Source: Burkholderia sp. 4M9327F10 (GTDB lineage: Bacteria > Pseudomonadota > Gammaproteobacteria > Burkholderiales > Burkholderiaceae). From it: a DNA stretch of 64,000 nt. This document shows positions 14,889 to 22,778 of the stretch, piece after piece. Under the pieces are notes generated by a model that was not told where the DNA came from, ran no database searches, and worked only from the letters and a program-made list of their open reading frames with translations. The stretch is from the NCBI RefSeq assembly GCF_005503145.1, contig NZ_SCNV01000037.1:1-64000 (forward strand), in the 5' to 3' direction. Position numbers and translations under genes: made by a program. Within the stretch, counting starts at the first letter, position 1; every line of letters starts with the position of its first letter.

Positions 14889-17018
14889 TTATTTTCCGGG
14901 CGCCCTTGCTTTTTTTAGATCCTCGATCAGTTTATCGACATCGATGTCGCCGGAACGGGCCGCCTGCAATAGCTCCTCATGTTGACGCTTTAACTTGCGC
15001 TCACGCGCAATTTGTCTCGGAGTTGAATCAACGTTTATGAGGCGGAGCTCCTTCTTTTGTTCATCGGTCGGATAGGTAAAGGTTAGTTTGTAATCTTGTT
15101 CTTTGAGGCGCTCCCACTCTTGAGTGAGGGCGTCCATTCGGGGGCCAACGCCAAGAACACGTACCCATGCCTTCGAGCGCGTAATCGCCGTGAACAAGCG
15201 ATTTCTGACTAATGCGACCATCGATTTGGTGAACGCCGAATAACAATCGTGGGCGTTGATAATATACACCATCCCCGCTTCGTTACCCTTCGCTCGAAAA
15301 ATACCCGTGAATGTGACCGCCCCCGTCTTTGTAAAAATGTCACGCGAGGTGCTAACGCCCGCAATTTCCGAGTTAATCCCGGCTTCGAAAAGCAAAGCTC
15401 GAACGTGTCCCACCGCCTCAGTAGTTTTTATAGGGTCAGGATTGATAACTACGATATCTTCCGGGCGAAGCTCCTCGTCTCTTATATCGTGTTGGACGCT
15501 TTCTGCGAGCCAAGCACTCTGTGCCAGAGGACTCTCGAAACTTAGGAACTGGATCAAGTCATCCGGTGCCGAATGATCTTCAAGAAACAGCGGAGACGTC
15601 TGCGCGCTTCGTGCGAGTGTTACAGGACGGCCAGGGGTGATCGGTCCATCGACGATAGAGTAGCCAACGTCTGTCCAGAGCGAGTCATGATCGAAAAATT
15701 GAACGAGTCCCTGATCTCTGTAGATGCCGAAGCCAAGCGCATGGGCTGTTGCAAGCACGGGACGAGGATTTCGGTAGCATTTTTCCAAGATAATGTCTTG
15801 ACGAGGCACCGCCGTTTCAGACGAGTCAAAAGTGACGACAGGCTTGCCCGTCTGATCTTTACCAAACAAATCCTCGGGTGGAAGAACAGCGTTTCCAGTC
15901 AGCGATTGGAGTTCGTCATAAGCGTATACGAGTCGCTTTGGGTCTCTTAGAAACCGGTAGCACAATCGCAAAAATTCGGGCGGGAAATCTTGAGCTTCGT
16001 CGACGAGAATCAGATCGTACAAAGGCCTTTGCTCTTCCTGATGCTTCAGCGCATCGGCGCATGCTCCCGCAAAAGCGCGGTCGGATGAGGCAAATTTGGC
16101 CTTGGCCGTTCCAAAGTCCAAGAATGGAATATTATGCTCGCGGCAATACTTGTGATATATGCCATCTTGTTCGCGATCGCCGGGGCCGCCCCAAGCATTA
16201 ATGATGTCGATGCAATCCCAATCGGGCTCCATGCTGGTTTGCTCGATTGTAAAACTGTTGATAAGTCGCTTGAACTGCTCCTTCAGAGAGCGCGTATTAA
16301 AAGTGACCGCAATTCGCCAGTCAGGATTCTGCGAATGCAGATATGCGACCTTCAACGCGAGGATGATGGTCTTTCCCGAGCCCGCTAGGCCGCGAATTCG
16401 TTGAATACCTTCGACGGTTTCAATGACTGCTCTGGATTGATGTTGATCGAGATTCGCAATCGAATCCTCGACTTTCTTAAGACGCGCACCTCGGGAATTC
16501 GGCTTCTTCGGTTCGCGCTTTTGTTTGCCTGCGCGAATTGTCGTAACAACTTGAATCGCCGCTAACAGGTGGGAGAATAGGTCCACACCGTCAATTGGCT
16601 TCCCTTCCAAGACTTCCTTCACCAGGTTGTCACGGTTTGTGCAGATATATGGATCTTCGTTTGCGGGTATCGTTCTTTTTGCCGGTGCGAACGCGAACGT
16701 CTGGATATCAAAAAGAAGGTTGCGGCCTTGTTTAAGTGTCGGGTAAGGCTTTAACTTCACTTCGAGCATAGACGCAATTTCATCCAGCCGCGCCTTGTAG
16801 TCCCCGAGATCAACCCCTTCGACGAGATCAAACGCGATAAGGCCATACTTCTTGGAGAGAAGCAGCGCATCGAACTTCACGGGGCCGAGCGGGGAACCGA
16901 TAATCGGATAACCGATGTAAAGGTACCCGTCTATTTCCTCGACGACCGACAATAGATCAGCCAAAGCCTTTCCGGCTTCCGGCTTTTCTTTGTTGGAGCC
17001 CCAGATGATGTTCAGCAT
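14889..17018 (-). CDS. Superfamily 1 (UvrD/Rep-like) helicase with NERD-like N-terminus
   Basis: A 709-residue ATP-dependent helicase. Motifs visible are a Q-motif (LDQHQ, about 190), Walker A GLAGSGKT (210-217), DEAQD (340-344), motif III-like YDELQSL, motif IV-like CYRNPRPVL, and motif VI RNRLFTAITRSKAW. The first 110 residues, with KFDALLLSKKYGLIAFDLVEG, resemble a NERD nuclease-related domain, though the usual E-x-K is not evident. The C-terminal 60 residues are a charged helical tail. It is followed after two bases by the DUF2290 gene. This pair occupies the portal-gpA accessory slot of a P2-like prophage, so it may be a defence module; its in vivo substrate is unknown. Confidence 0.9.
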   Translation of the reverse strand: MLNIIWGSNKEKPEAGKALADLLSVVEEIDGYLYIGYPIIGSPLGPVKFDALLLSKKYGLIAFDLVEGVDLGDYKARLDEIASMLEVKLKPYPTLKQGRNLLFDIQTFAFAPAKRTIPANEDPYICTNRDNLVKEVLEGKPIDGVDLFSHLLAAIQVVTTIRAGKQKREPKKPNSRGARLKKVEDSIANLDQHQSRAVIETVEGIQRIRGLAGSGKTIILALKVAYLHSQNPDWRIAVTFNTRSLKEQFKRLINSFTIEQTSMEPDWDCIDIINAWGGPGDREQDGIYHKYCREHNIPFLDFGTAKAKFASSDRAFAGACADALKHQEEQRPLYDLILVDEAQDFPPEFLRLCYRFLRDPKRLVYAYDELQSLTGNAVLPPEDLFGKDQTGKPVVTFDSSETAVPRQDIILEKCYRNPRPVLATAHALGFGIYRDQGLVQFFDHDSLWTDVGYSIVDGPITPGRPVTLARSAQTSPLFLEDHSAPDDLIQFLSFESPLAQSAWLAESVQHDIRDEELRPEDIVVINPDPIKTTEAVGHVRALLFEAGINSEIAGVSTSRDIFTKTGAVTFTGIFRAKGNEAGMVYIINAHDCYSAFTKSMVALVRNRLFTAITRSKAWVRVLGVGPRMDALTQEWERLKEQDYKLTFTYPTDEQKKELRLINVDSTPRQIARERKLKRQHEELLQAARSGDIDVDKLIEDLKKARAPGK

Positions 17019-17468
17019 AATTTTCCTTGATCCGGCAGGCTCAGCGACCGTGGAGCTACCGGCGACGGCTGTTAATAGTGCGTACTCGCCGCTAGAACAT
17101 TAGCGACAATTCCCGGGATTGTAACAGCTACGCGCCGGCGCCGACCTAGGTAGGACGGGCTTCGCGCCCCGCCAAAGCAACGCGTTTCTGCACCTCACCG
17201 CAGCAGGCAGATTAGAGTCAAAGGTAGATTTGCCTTCCGCGACAGCAGTCATTCGCGATCGATAACCTGCGAACGTCGTCAAACCGACGTACAACGACCC
17301 GACCAACGGGAATACTCGAATGACGGCAATGGCCGAACACGCTTATCCCAATGCGCTAGGACGAACGGCCGATGCGCCTTGGAAGCCGCCGTTGAGGTCG
17401 CGCAGGCTCTATGGGCCGCAATGCCGGCGACATATGCACTCTTCGCAAGTGGCCAACTTCGGTCATTA
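17019..17468. other. Intergenic region upstream of helicase-DUF2290
   Basis: No supported gene in 450 bases. It contains the presumed promoter of the leftward helicase operon; no clean -35/-10 pair is obvious. It may include degraded prophage sequence. Confidence 0.45.
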
Positions 17469-18458
17469 TCAAGTGGGCAAGTGACTGGATTGAATTTGTT
17501 GCGCTAGCTGTTTGCGGATGGTTGCGGCCTTCGCCTGCGAGCATCCAAGGTGTTTCCGAATCTCGGCGACTGTGCCGCGTAGCGTTCCGTTGCAGGTCGC
17601 GGTCAGCACACGGGTAAGGTCATCCGCCTGCTCGCCCGCCGGTAAGGTGGCGGCATCCTGCCGTCCGGATGTCCCGTTACCGCTGTGCGCAACGAGTGTA
17701 CTAGCGCGCATTACTGGTGTGACTGGCAGTACGTGACTGGCGTCCTGTGCCGGCGTGACTGTCTTAACGGGCGCTTCCGCAGGCCGTAGAGCAAGCAACC
17801 AACAGAAGCAGGCGACACCTTCAATCACCACTGCAAACGCCATACCGGCTACTAGATCGACGCGATCGGCGGCGACGCCGAAATCAGTCAACAACCCGGC
17901 AAGCGGATCAGCTTTCGCCGCTGCGCGCTCGGCGTCCGCGCGATCAAGCGCCAATTCGCGACGCATCACTTCGGCCGACTCGGCGTCGAGTGCAACGAGT
18001 TTCGCATCAAGGGTCGTGTGTTCGATGCGGACCGCTGCACATCGGTCGCCGCACTTACGTTCAGTCACGCGGGCCAGTCGCGCGACGATGCTGGCACGGT
18101 CATTGGCGATTTCTGCCAGATTGCGACCGGGAACGGAGACTACCGGGACGACCGCCGCGCGGAAGTCGCCGGCGTGTTTCTCGGCCATGACGAAAAACAC
18201 TGCGTGGCCGTAGCAGGTTGCTGTCATGCAGCCGATCCAAAGCGCTAAGCCGAGCGCCCGAATCCGCCAACCATGCGGACGGCACAATGCGGGGAGCAGG
18301 TGAGCGGCGACAACCAGCACGATGCCCACGCAGACCAGGAGCACACGCTCCGCAAATAAGCCGCCCCGCTGCCATCCGGCCAGTATCGATAGACAGGCCG
18401 CAGTTATGGTGGCCGCGAGTGCGAGTAACGCTGGTGGTGGTCTCATTGGCATAGTCAT
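17469..18458 (-). CDS. Prophage membrane protein with C-terminal HTH-like segment
   Basis: A 329-residue protein with four predicted membrane helices: about residues 9-28, 36-56, 68-92 (GLALWIGCMTATCYGHAVFF) and 202-222 (GMAFAVVIEGVACFCWLLAL). Between the third and fourth lies a charged coiled coil (about 100-190). The last 60 residues (LRGTVAEIRKHLGCSQAKAATIRKQL) look like a winged-helix or HTH module. Such proteins are common next to ogr and A in Burkholderia P2-like prophages, but I know of no assigned role. It is the last gene of the leftward early operon. Confidence 0.75.
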   Translation of the reverse strand: MTMPMRPPPALLALAATITAACLSILAGWQRGGLFAERVLLVCVGIVLVVAAHLLPALCRPHGWRIRALGLALWIGCMTATCYGHAVFFVMAEKHAGDFRAAVVPVVSVPGRNLAEIANDRASIVARLARVTERKCGDRCAAVRIEHTTLDAKLVALDAESAEVMRRELALDRADAERAAAKADPLAGLLTDFGVAADRVDLVAGMAFAVVIEGVACFCWLLALRPAEAPVKTVTPAQDASHVLPVTPVMRASTLVAHSGNGTSGRQDAATLPAGEQADDLTRVLTATCNGTLRGTVAEIRKHLGCSQAKAATIRKQLAQQIQSSHLPT

Positions 18459-18482
18459 CCCGTTTCGCTCCCCCGGAGCTGG

Positions 18483-18695
18483 TTAAAGGTCAAACTGCAA
18501 TTCGGTGTTGCTTCGCCTCTGCCGTTTAGGTATCGGCAGTTCGGGCGGGAACATTTCGAGCTTCGTTCGATATGTGTGACCGCACGTCACGTCATCGCAC
18601 TGAAAGTCTATCTCCCAGTTTGTCGCCGACTTCTTTTCCATCGCTCGCGCAATTCCGCGAGCGCCACAGTGCGGGCAAGCGATCGTGAATCTCAC
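18483..18695 (-). CDS. Ogr/Delta-like zinc-finger transcription activator (second copy)
   Basis: A 70-residue protein with the Ogr/Delta zinc-finger pattern: CPHCG at residues 7-11, then CDDVTCGHTYRTKLEM further on. In P2 and P4 such proteins activate late promoters with host RNA polymerase. Start GTG 18695 shares GTGA with the stop of the preceding ogr-like gene, so the pair is translationally coupled. With most late genes deleted, its remaining targets in this prophage are unclear. Confidence 0.8.
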   Translation of the reverse strand: MRFTIACPHCGARGIARAMEKKSATNWEIDFQCDDVTCGHTYRTKLEMFPPELPIPKRQRRSNTELQFDL

Positions 18696-18955
18696 GGCCG
18701 GGTCTCCCGATTCAACGTCGTCCGCGCGTTCACCGCGCCGCGCAGCATGGTCGACGGCCGCACTTCGAGCGACACGCCTTCTCGCGGCCGGGACGACGCC
18801 GACAACGAAAACAGGATTTCGAACCCCGCCGGCGTGCGATAGCCGCAGTCTTCGCAAACGAAGTACATGCGGCGCAGCGTTGTAGACAGACCTTCGGTAT
18901 GGCGTGCGTCAATTTCGCCACCGCAGCACGGGCAATCGATTTGCATTTGTGTCAC
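18692..18955 (-). CDS. Ogr/Delta-like zinc-finger protein (first copy)
   Basis: An 87-residue protein with CPCCGGEI at residues 7-14 and CEDCGYRTPAGFE near the middle, again the Ogr/Delta arrangement of two cysteine pairs. It also has the family-typical ARHTEGLSTTLRRMYF segment. GTG 18955 is chosen because AGGA lies six bases upstream; ATG 18982 would overlap the end of gpA. The C-terminal 35 residues (SLEVRPSTMLRGAVN) also match typical family tails. It overlaps the next ogr-like gene by four bases. Confidence 0.78.
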   Translation of the reverse strand: MTQMQIDCPCCGGEIDARHTEGLSTTLRRMYFVCEDCGYRTPAGFEILFSLSASSRPREGVSLEVRPSTMLRGAVNARTTLNRETRP

Positions 18956-18969
18956 GGGAATTCCTCGCT

Positions 18970-20763
18970 CTACAGGTTCCATTGGCCCCATTTCACGCCG
19001 TTCCCTTCCCCGCTGACGCTGATTTCGTTGCTGTGATCCAGATGCGCAACTGGATCGACCACCCCTGGCCAAACGCTGCGCGTACAGTTATTGACACGAG
19101 TCCGAGTGCTCGCGGCTTCGCCGCTGCGCTGAACCTTCCGCCACTCGTAGCGAGTGGCCGGAACAAAAATCTCTGTTTCCTTCGAGTACGCGCACATACC
19201 GTCTACGATGTAAGCAGTGCCCGTTGCTGCAACACCGTGCGGCACCTTGACTGGCGCAATGCCGTACCGGCCTTCGCGGTGCTGTGTGGTGCGTTTAACG
19301 TAGATCAGGCGTTCTTCGCCCGCGATGCCGCCCATCGCTCGCGCATATTCAGCCCAGTCCGCCTTGTGGGTTTCGGTCTTCTGCGCCGCATGCCACGCCG
19401 CCACGATTTCCGGCGATTCCTCGGCCGGCGGCAAGTCTTCGGCCTTCACACGCCGCAGCTCGCGCCACACGCCGACAGGTGCACCGCCGAACTGTTGAAA
19501 CTGGCGGATACCCCAAAGCGCGGCCCACGCTTCGACACGCTGCGATGGCGTAATTTCGTCTTCGCCCCACATATCCGCCTGGACGATGTAGCCCTCCTGC
19601 GTCTTGTGGTCGCCGACCGCGTGGCCGTCGATATTCTTCGCGATGTACTTCGCGATATAGCCAACTGCCGAGCCCTTGGCGCTGTCGATCCGCTGAAACT
19701 TCACGCGCCGTTCCTGCGCGCCTGCCTCATTGCCCGAATCGCGCAGACCATGGGCGCGAATCACCGCGCACACGCGATCGATGTTGTTCGAGAAAATCAG
19801 ACCGTGCCAGTGCGGTGTGGCGTCGTGGTGCGGCTCGGCCACGCGCATCCCGAAATAGGTCACGCCCTCGCGTTTGAGTTGCGCGCGAATCCGTGCCCAC
19901 ACCTTGCGCAGATACACTTGCCCGTCGCGAGCCGATGCGCCGTTGTATTTCTTGTTTGGAATGAACCGGGAGCCGTTACCCAATTGCCGGATTGCGTGAA
20001 AGCGGCTTGGGCAGGTGAGCGTGAACATCACGCCCTCGAAATGAGCCGCCACGGCGAGATCTTCACAGCCGCGCAGACGCGTCATCAGTTCACCGCGCTT
20101 GAGTGCTTTGTTGGAAATGCTCTTTGCCGCCAGCTCGGCAAGCGTGAAACGGTGGCCGAGTTCGTTTTCGAGCGAGACCGATTCGAGCGTGGCCGCGTTG
20201 CGCCGGTTTTGCGCGATACGCCGGCGCACTGCCTCATCGCTCGCATACGGCTCGGCCTTGTAGTGAACGTAATGCAGGCGGATATTTGAATGTTCCAGCG
20301 TGCGGATATGCAACCGTCGCAGTTGGCGGCGCCACCACAGTTCACACTTCACGCGCAGCACCTGTTGCGCCGGATCATCAAACGCTGGCATAGGCACGCC
20401 ATATGCCGCACAGGTGCGCGCAGCGACCACGAGCGCCTGGGCAACGTTGAGACCCAGCGCACGAAGCACAACATCATTAGCGAGCCTGCGCGCCTTCATG
20501 CAGATTTCGTAGTCGGAAGCGTCGGGACGCACCGGCATTGAATCTGGCGCGTGTTCGCCGACAAACGCGCTCATGCTGCGCTCGGCCGCGGCCATATCGA
20601 ACATGTACGGCGCACCCATCTTGCGGGCGCTTTCGCGCCCCGCGACTTCCGCCGTCCGGTATGCCCGTCGATACCATTTGTACGGGAGGCGCTTACGTGC
20701 CTTCTGCACAGCCGGCAGCTTCGGCAGCTCGGTCTCCGCCGCGTTCGCGTAGATCCACATCAC
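18970..20763 (-). CDS. Phage replication endonuclease, P2 gpA-like
   Basis: A 597-residue rolling-circle initiator of the phage GPA family. The HUH metal-binding motif is PHWHGLIF with His318 and His320. The catalytic tyrosine pair is GYIAKYIAKN with Tyr369 and Tyr373, as expected for enzymes that nick and religate the phage origin. The N-terminal 240 residues include the family's Y-rich KWYRRAYR and LRVKCELWWRRQLRR blocks. It appears full length and intact, so the element might still replicate if derepressed. The origin in P2 lies within A; I could not pinpoint it here. Confidence 0.93.
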   Translation of the reverse strand: MMWIYANAAETELPKLPAVQKARKRLPYKWYRRAYRTAEVAGRESARKMGAPYMFDMAAAERSMSAFVGEHAPDSMPVRPDASDYEICMKARRLANDVVLRALGLNVAQALVVAARTCAAYGVPMPAFDDPAQQVLRVKCELWWRRQLRRLHIRTLEHSNIRLHYVHYKAEPYASDEAVRRRIAQNRRNAATLESVSLENELGHRFTLAELAAKSISNKALKRGELMTRLRGCEDLAVAAHFEGVMFTLTCPSRFHAIRQLGNGSRFIPNKKYNGASARDGQVYLRKVWARIRAQLKREGVTYFGMRVAEPHHDATPHWHGLIFSNNIDRVCAVIRAHGLRDSGNEAGAQERRVKFQRIDSAKGSAVGYIAKYIAKNIDGHAVGDHKTQEGYIVQADMWGEDEITPSQRVEAWAALWGIRQFQQFGGAPVGVWRELRRVKAEDLPPAEESPEIVAAWHAAQKTETHKADWAEYARAMGGIAGEERLIYVKRTTQHREGRYGIAPVKVPHGVAATGTAYIVDGMCAYSKETEIFVPATRYEWRKVQRSGEAASTRTRVNNCTRSVWPGVVDPVAHLDHSNEISVSGEGNGVKWGQWNL

Positions 20764-20858
20764 TCACCCGCCGCAAGTGAGTCGGCCAGGTGAATTCGTA
20801 CCCACTTGCAGCGCATACGCGAACAGACAGAGCCGTAAATCATTGCGATCCACCTGGC

Positions 20859-21029
20859 TCAGTCAGGCTTTCCGTTCAGCCAGGCAACACGGCCGGCCGC
20901 TTCTTCTGGCGAACCACAATCCGACTCCGGACGCCACTTGCCGGACGGATCGTAGAAACCTACGGTGTAATTCACGCTGGTAAATCCTTCGCTGTCACGG
21001 GCGCGCTCGGATTCGATATAGACGTACAT
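20859..21029 (-). CDS. Small prophage early protein (56 aa)
   Basis: ATG 21029 opens a 56-residue frame starting MYVYIESERARD and ending with AAGRVAWLNGKPD. A GGGGATAACG stretch precedes the start. The VGFYDPSGKWRPESD core is compact and acidic, and I recall similar short proteins in Burkholderia P2-like phages between the repressor and A. Function unknown. It is co-directional with neighbours in a tightly packed early operon. Confidence 0.7.
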   Translation of the reverse strand: MYVYIESERARDSEGFTSVNYTVGFYDPSGKWRPESDCGSPEEAAGRVAWLNGKPD

Positions 21030-21047
21030 TCGTTATCCCCTAGTCGA

Positions 21048-21191
21048 TCAACTACAAACAACCGGCTGCACCGGTACGGCGTAATGGTCCTGCGTCTCTC
21101 CATGCACGCCACACCACGCGAGGATGGCAAGTAGCGAGATCAGCCAGATTGCCCACAGGGGCATAGGCCTGTCGAGTTTCGGTTTTTCCAT
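21048..21191 (-). CDS. Small membrane protein (47 aa), prophage early operon
   Basis: ATG 21191 opens a 47-residue frame: a basic start MEKPKLDRPM, one membrane helix LWAIWLISLLAILAW (about residues 12-27), and a short tail. The start follows the upstream gene's stop by eight bases. Composition and packing support a real small gene; a holin-like or superinfection role is possible but unsupported. Confidence 0.55.
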   Translation of the reverse strand: MEKPKLDRPMPLWAIWLISLLAILAWCGVHGETQDHYAVPVQPVVCS

Positions 21192-21199
21192 GGAATGCC

Positions 21200-21418
21200 C
21201 TATCGAATGACCCGGCGCCGCCGCGCCATCTTGTTCAGGAGCGGCCGCAGCTCATCCAGCGCACGGGCTGCGGCCAGGTCTCCGCGCGCGGTACGCGCCG
21301 GGGCGTACAGGACGAACGGGGGCACCATCACCCCGGCGCCAACGCCAAACGCGGCGAGATCTTCAATCAGTTCGCCGAGTCCCTGCCTCAGCTCGTTGGG
21401 TGGGATCGCGGGAATCAC
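21200..21418 (-). CDS. Small prophage early protein (72 aa)
   Basis: A 72-residue protein with a weakly hydrophobic middle (AAFGVGAGVMVPPFVLYAP) and a strongly basic C-terminus (LLNKMARRRRVIR). Its start overlaps the stop of the upstream gene by four bases (ATGA), so it belongs to the same coupled operon. No family recognised. Confidence 0.65.
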   Translation of the reverse strand: MIPAIPPNELRQGLGELIEDLAAFGVGAGVMVPPFVLYAPARTARGDLAAARALDELRPLLNKMARRRRVIR

Positions 21419-21636
21419 ACGCGCCCTTTTGTCTCATGCAACGCAGCACTAAGCGCCTCGTCGCGCGTCAGCAGATACGTGCCGCCCAGCTGGATATTTT
21501 CTTCGTACCAGTGAATCTGGCGCTTCCCCACCATGAAGTAGCCGCCGCGTGCGTGCTGCTCAAAGTACGGACCACACTCCACGACACCCGGGGCCACTGC
21601 TCGCGGCTTCGCCTGTTCGACATCGACATCCGTCAT
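21415..21636 (-). CDS. Small prophage early protein (73 aa)
   Basis: A 73-residue acidic protein with an aromatic core, PYFEQHARGGYFMVGKRQIHWYEENI. It overlaps its neighbours on both sides by four bases, the hallmark of a tightly coupled phage early operon. Family not recognised; no signal peptide or membrane segment. Confidence 0.65.
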   Translation of the reverse strand: MTDVDVEQAKPRAVAPGVVECGPYFEQHARGGYFMVGKRQIHWYEENIQLGGTYLLTRDEALSAALHETKGRV

Positions 21637-21803
21637 GCGACACCTACGGCGCTCAGGTGCGGGCGCCCTTGTCGGCGCGCATGTATCACATGCCAGCTTG
21701 CTGAACGCGCCCGGTAGCGCGCGCGTTGCACTTCGTTGTGTGCATTCAACTCGCGACGAATCGCATCCGACTCGTCGCCTATTACGTTAGTAGTCCGATT
21801 CAT
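21633..21803 (-). CDS. Small prophage early protein (56 aa)
   Basis: A 56-residue protein starting at ATG 21803 (MNRTTNVIGDESDAIRREL) with a basic second half. It overlaps the downstream gene by four bases. A longer frame runs further upstream, but its start at 21908 lacks a good ribosome site and overlaps another candidate gene. Its place near the repressor is where P2 has cox and small early genes, but it has no obvious HTH. Confidence 0.55.
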   Translation of the reverse strand: MNRTTNVIGDESDAIRRELNAHNEVQRARYRARSASWHVIHARRQGRPHLSAVGVA

Positions 21804-21844
21804 ATTCACTATGAAATCTCCACTGCAATATTGATTGATTCTGG

Positions 21845-22039
21845 CTATTCGAACGCGGCGTTCGTGTCGGTTGCGTACTCGATCGTTTTCATTCTGTCCA
21901 TCCAGCACATGTCACGCCGGGCGTCGCAGTCTACTTGTGGACTAAATGAAAATTTAAGTCCATTTGAGAACAAAGAAGATGCGATGGGCTGACGTGCAAA
22001 TGCCGAAGGTGTAAGCGTTTGTTGCAACGAAACTTGCAT
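21845..22039 (-). CDS. Putative small first gene of the early operon (64 aa)
   Basis: A 64-residue frame begins at 22039, directly after GGGGAGGTCAA, a strong ribosome site at slightly short spacing. The product (MQVSLQQTLTPSAFARQPI...) resembles no family I know. It is the first possible gene after the predicted leftward promoter. Coding is plausible but unproven. Confidence 0.45.
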   Translation of the reverse strand: MQVSLQQTLTPSAFARQPIASSLFSNGLKFSFSPQVDCDARRDMCWMDRMKTIEYATDTNAAFE

Positions 22040-22154
22040 TTGACCTCCCCTTGTTCAACCCCTTGAACGATGCATTTAGTGAAAGTCGCCCGGCGGCTGG
22101 GTAGCTAATCCAACACCGGCGGGGTTGGGAACCGGTTGCCGGGACGACGGGTGG

Positions 22155-22184
22155 ACTATAGTTCGACACGGTCGAACATGTCAA
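22155..22184 (-). promoter_or_regulatory. Leftward early promoter with operator in the spacer
   Basis: Read leftward, TTGACA (22179-22184) is followed after 18 bases by TATAGT (22155-22160). The perfect palindrome GTTCGACACGGTCGAAC (22161-22177) fills the spacer, so a repressor bound there would block RNA polymerase. It faces the early operon that includes gpA. Confidence 0.65.
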
Positions 22185-22233
22185 CCGTGATCGAACGTTT
22201 GGTTACGTCGAACGTTGCCTCTGGTCGAGCGTT
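22161..22233. promoter_or_regulatory. Repressor operator array
   Basis: After the palindrome at 22161-22177 come three direct copies of a TCGAACGTT-type half site at 22191, 22208 and 22225 (the last is TCGAGCGTT), spaced exactly 17 bases apart. The array lies between the early promoter and the repressor gene and is presumably bound by that repressor, controlling both directions. Confidence 0.6.
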
Positions 22234-22274
22234 CGGATAGTCTTGACACCGGGTTGAATTAACTGGGGTTGTCA

Positions 22275-22604
22275 ATGAAAACAACGATTGAATGGCTTGA
22301 CGCTGTTAAGGCTGCTTTGGAATTGCCTTCTGACTATGCTGCCGCTAAGGCGCTGGGCGTCACGCGCTCAACCGTCAGCGCCTATCGCAACGGCAAATCC
22401 ACCTTCGACGAAGACACCTGCTTTCGGGTCGCGGAGATTCTGGGTGTAAGGGCTTTTGAAGTCGTCGCGGCGACGCACGCTGAGCGCGCCCGCGATGATC
22501 GTCACCGCGACTTTTGGATGGACGCTTTGGAAAATTTTTCCAAGGGTTTTCGGTGGCTGGCGCTACCCGCTAACGCTTGTGGGGCTTGGTTCCCGCAGGT
22601 GTAA
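22275..22604 (+). CDS. Prophage repressor, HTH Xre/Cro-CI type
   Basis: A 109-residue DNA-binding protein. The HTH covers about residues 17-45 (DYAAAKALGVTRSTVSAYRNGKSTF), followed by the usual helix FRVAEILGVRAFEVVAA. The start ATG 22275 follows a GGGG ribosome site; a TTG two codons earlier is less likely. Divergent from the leftward early operon and adjacent to the operator array, it fills the position of P2 gene C. The short acidic/aromatic C-terminus may mediate dimerisation. No integrase gene follows it, unlike in P2. Confidence 0.85.
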   Translation: MKTTIEWLDAVKAALELPSDYAAAKALGVTRSTVSAYRNGKSTFDEDTCFRVAEILGVRAFEVVAATHAERARDDRHRDFWMDALENFSKGFRWLALPANACGAWFPQV

Positions 22605-22751
22605 CGCCAGCTATTAGTTAGCTAAGCTGTTTATATTATGTCAAATTCGATGCGTAGGCTACGCCGTTCGCTGAACGCAATCAAGACAGCCTGCAGAGCG
22701 GCAACGCTTCGACCGGTAACAAGCTAAAAGCTCCAAAATCTCGTGCTTCGA

Positions 22752-22778
22752 AACGCCTGCCATGAGCAGGCGTTTTTT
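22752..22778. terminator. Strong terminator between repressor and vgrG fragment
   Basis: AACGCCTGC (22752-22760), loop CATGA, GCAGGCGTT (22766-22774), then more T. It is oriented to end rightward transcription from the repressor gene. The A residues on the other side could also serve the leftward vgrG fragment. Confidence 0.8.

Noticed and set aside
17100..17306. Leftward 68-codon frame upstream of the helicase
   Set aside because: Cys/Arg-rich, no motif, and no ribosome site; treated as intergenic.
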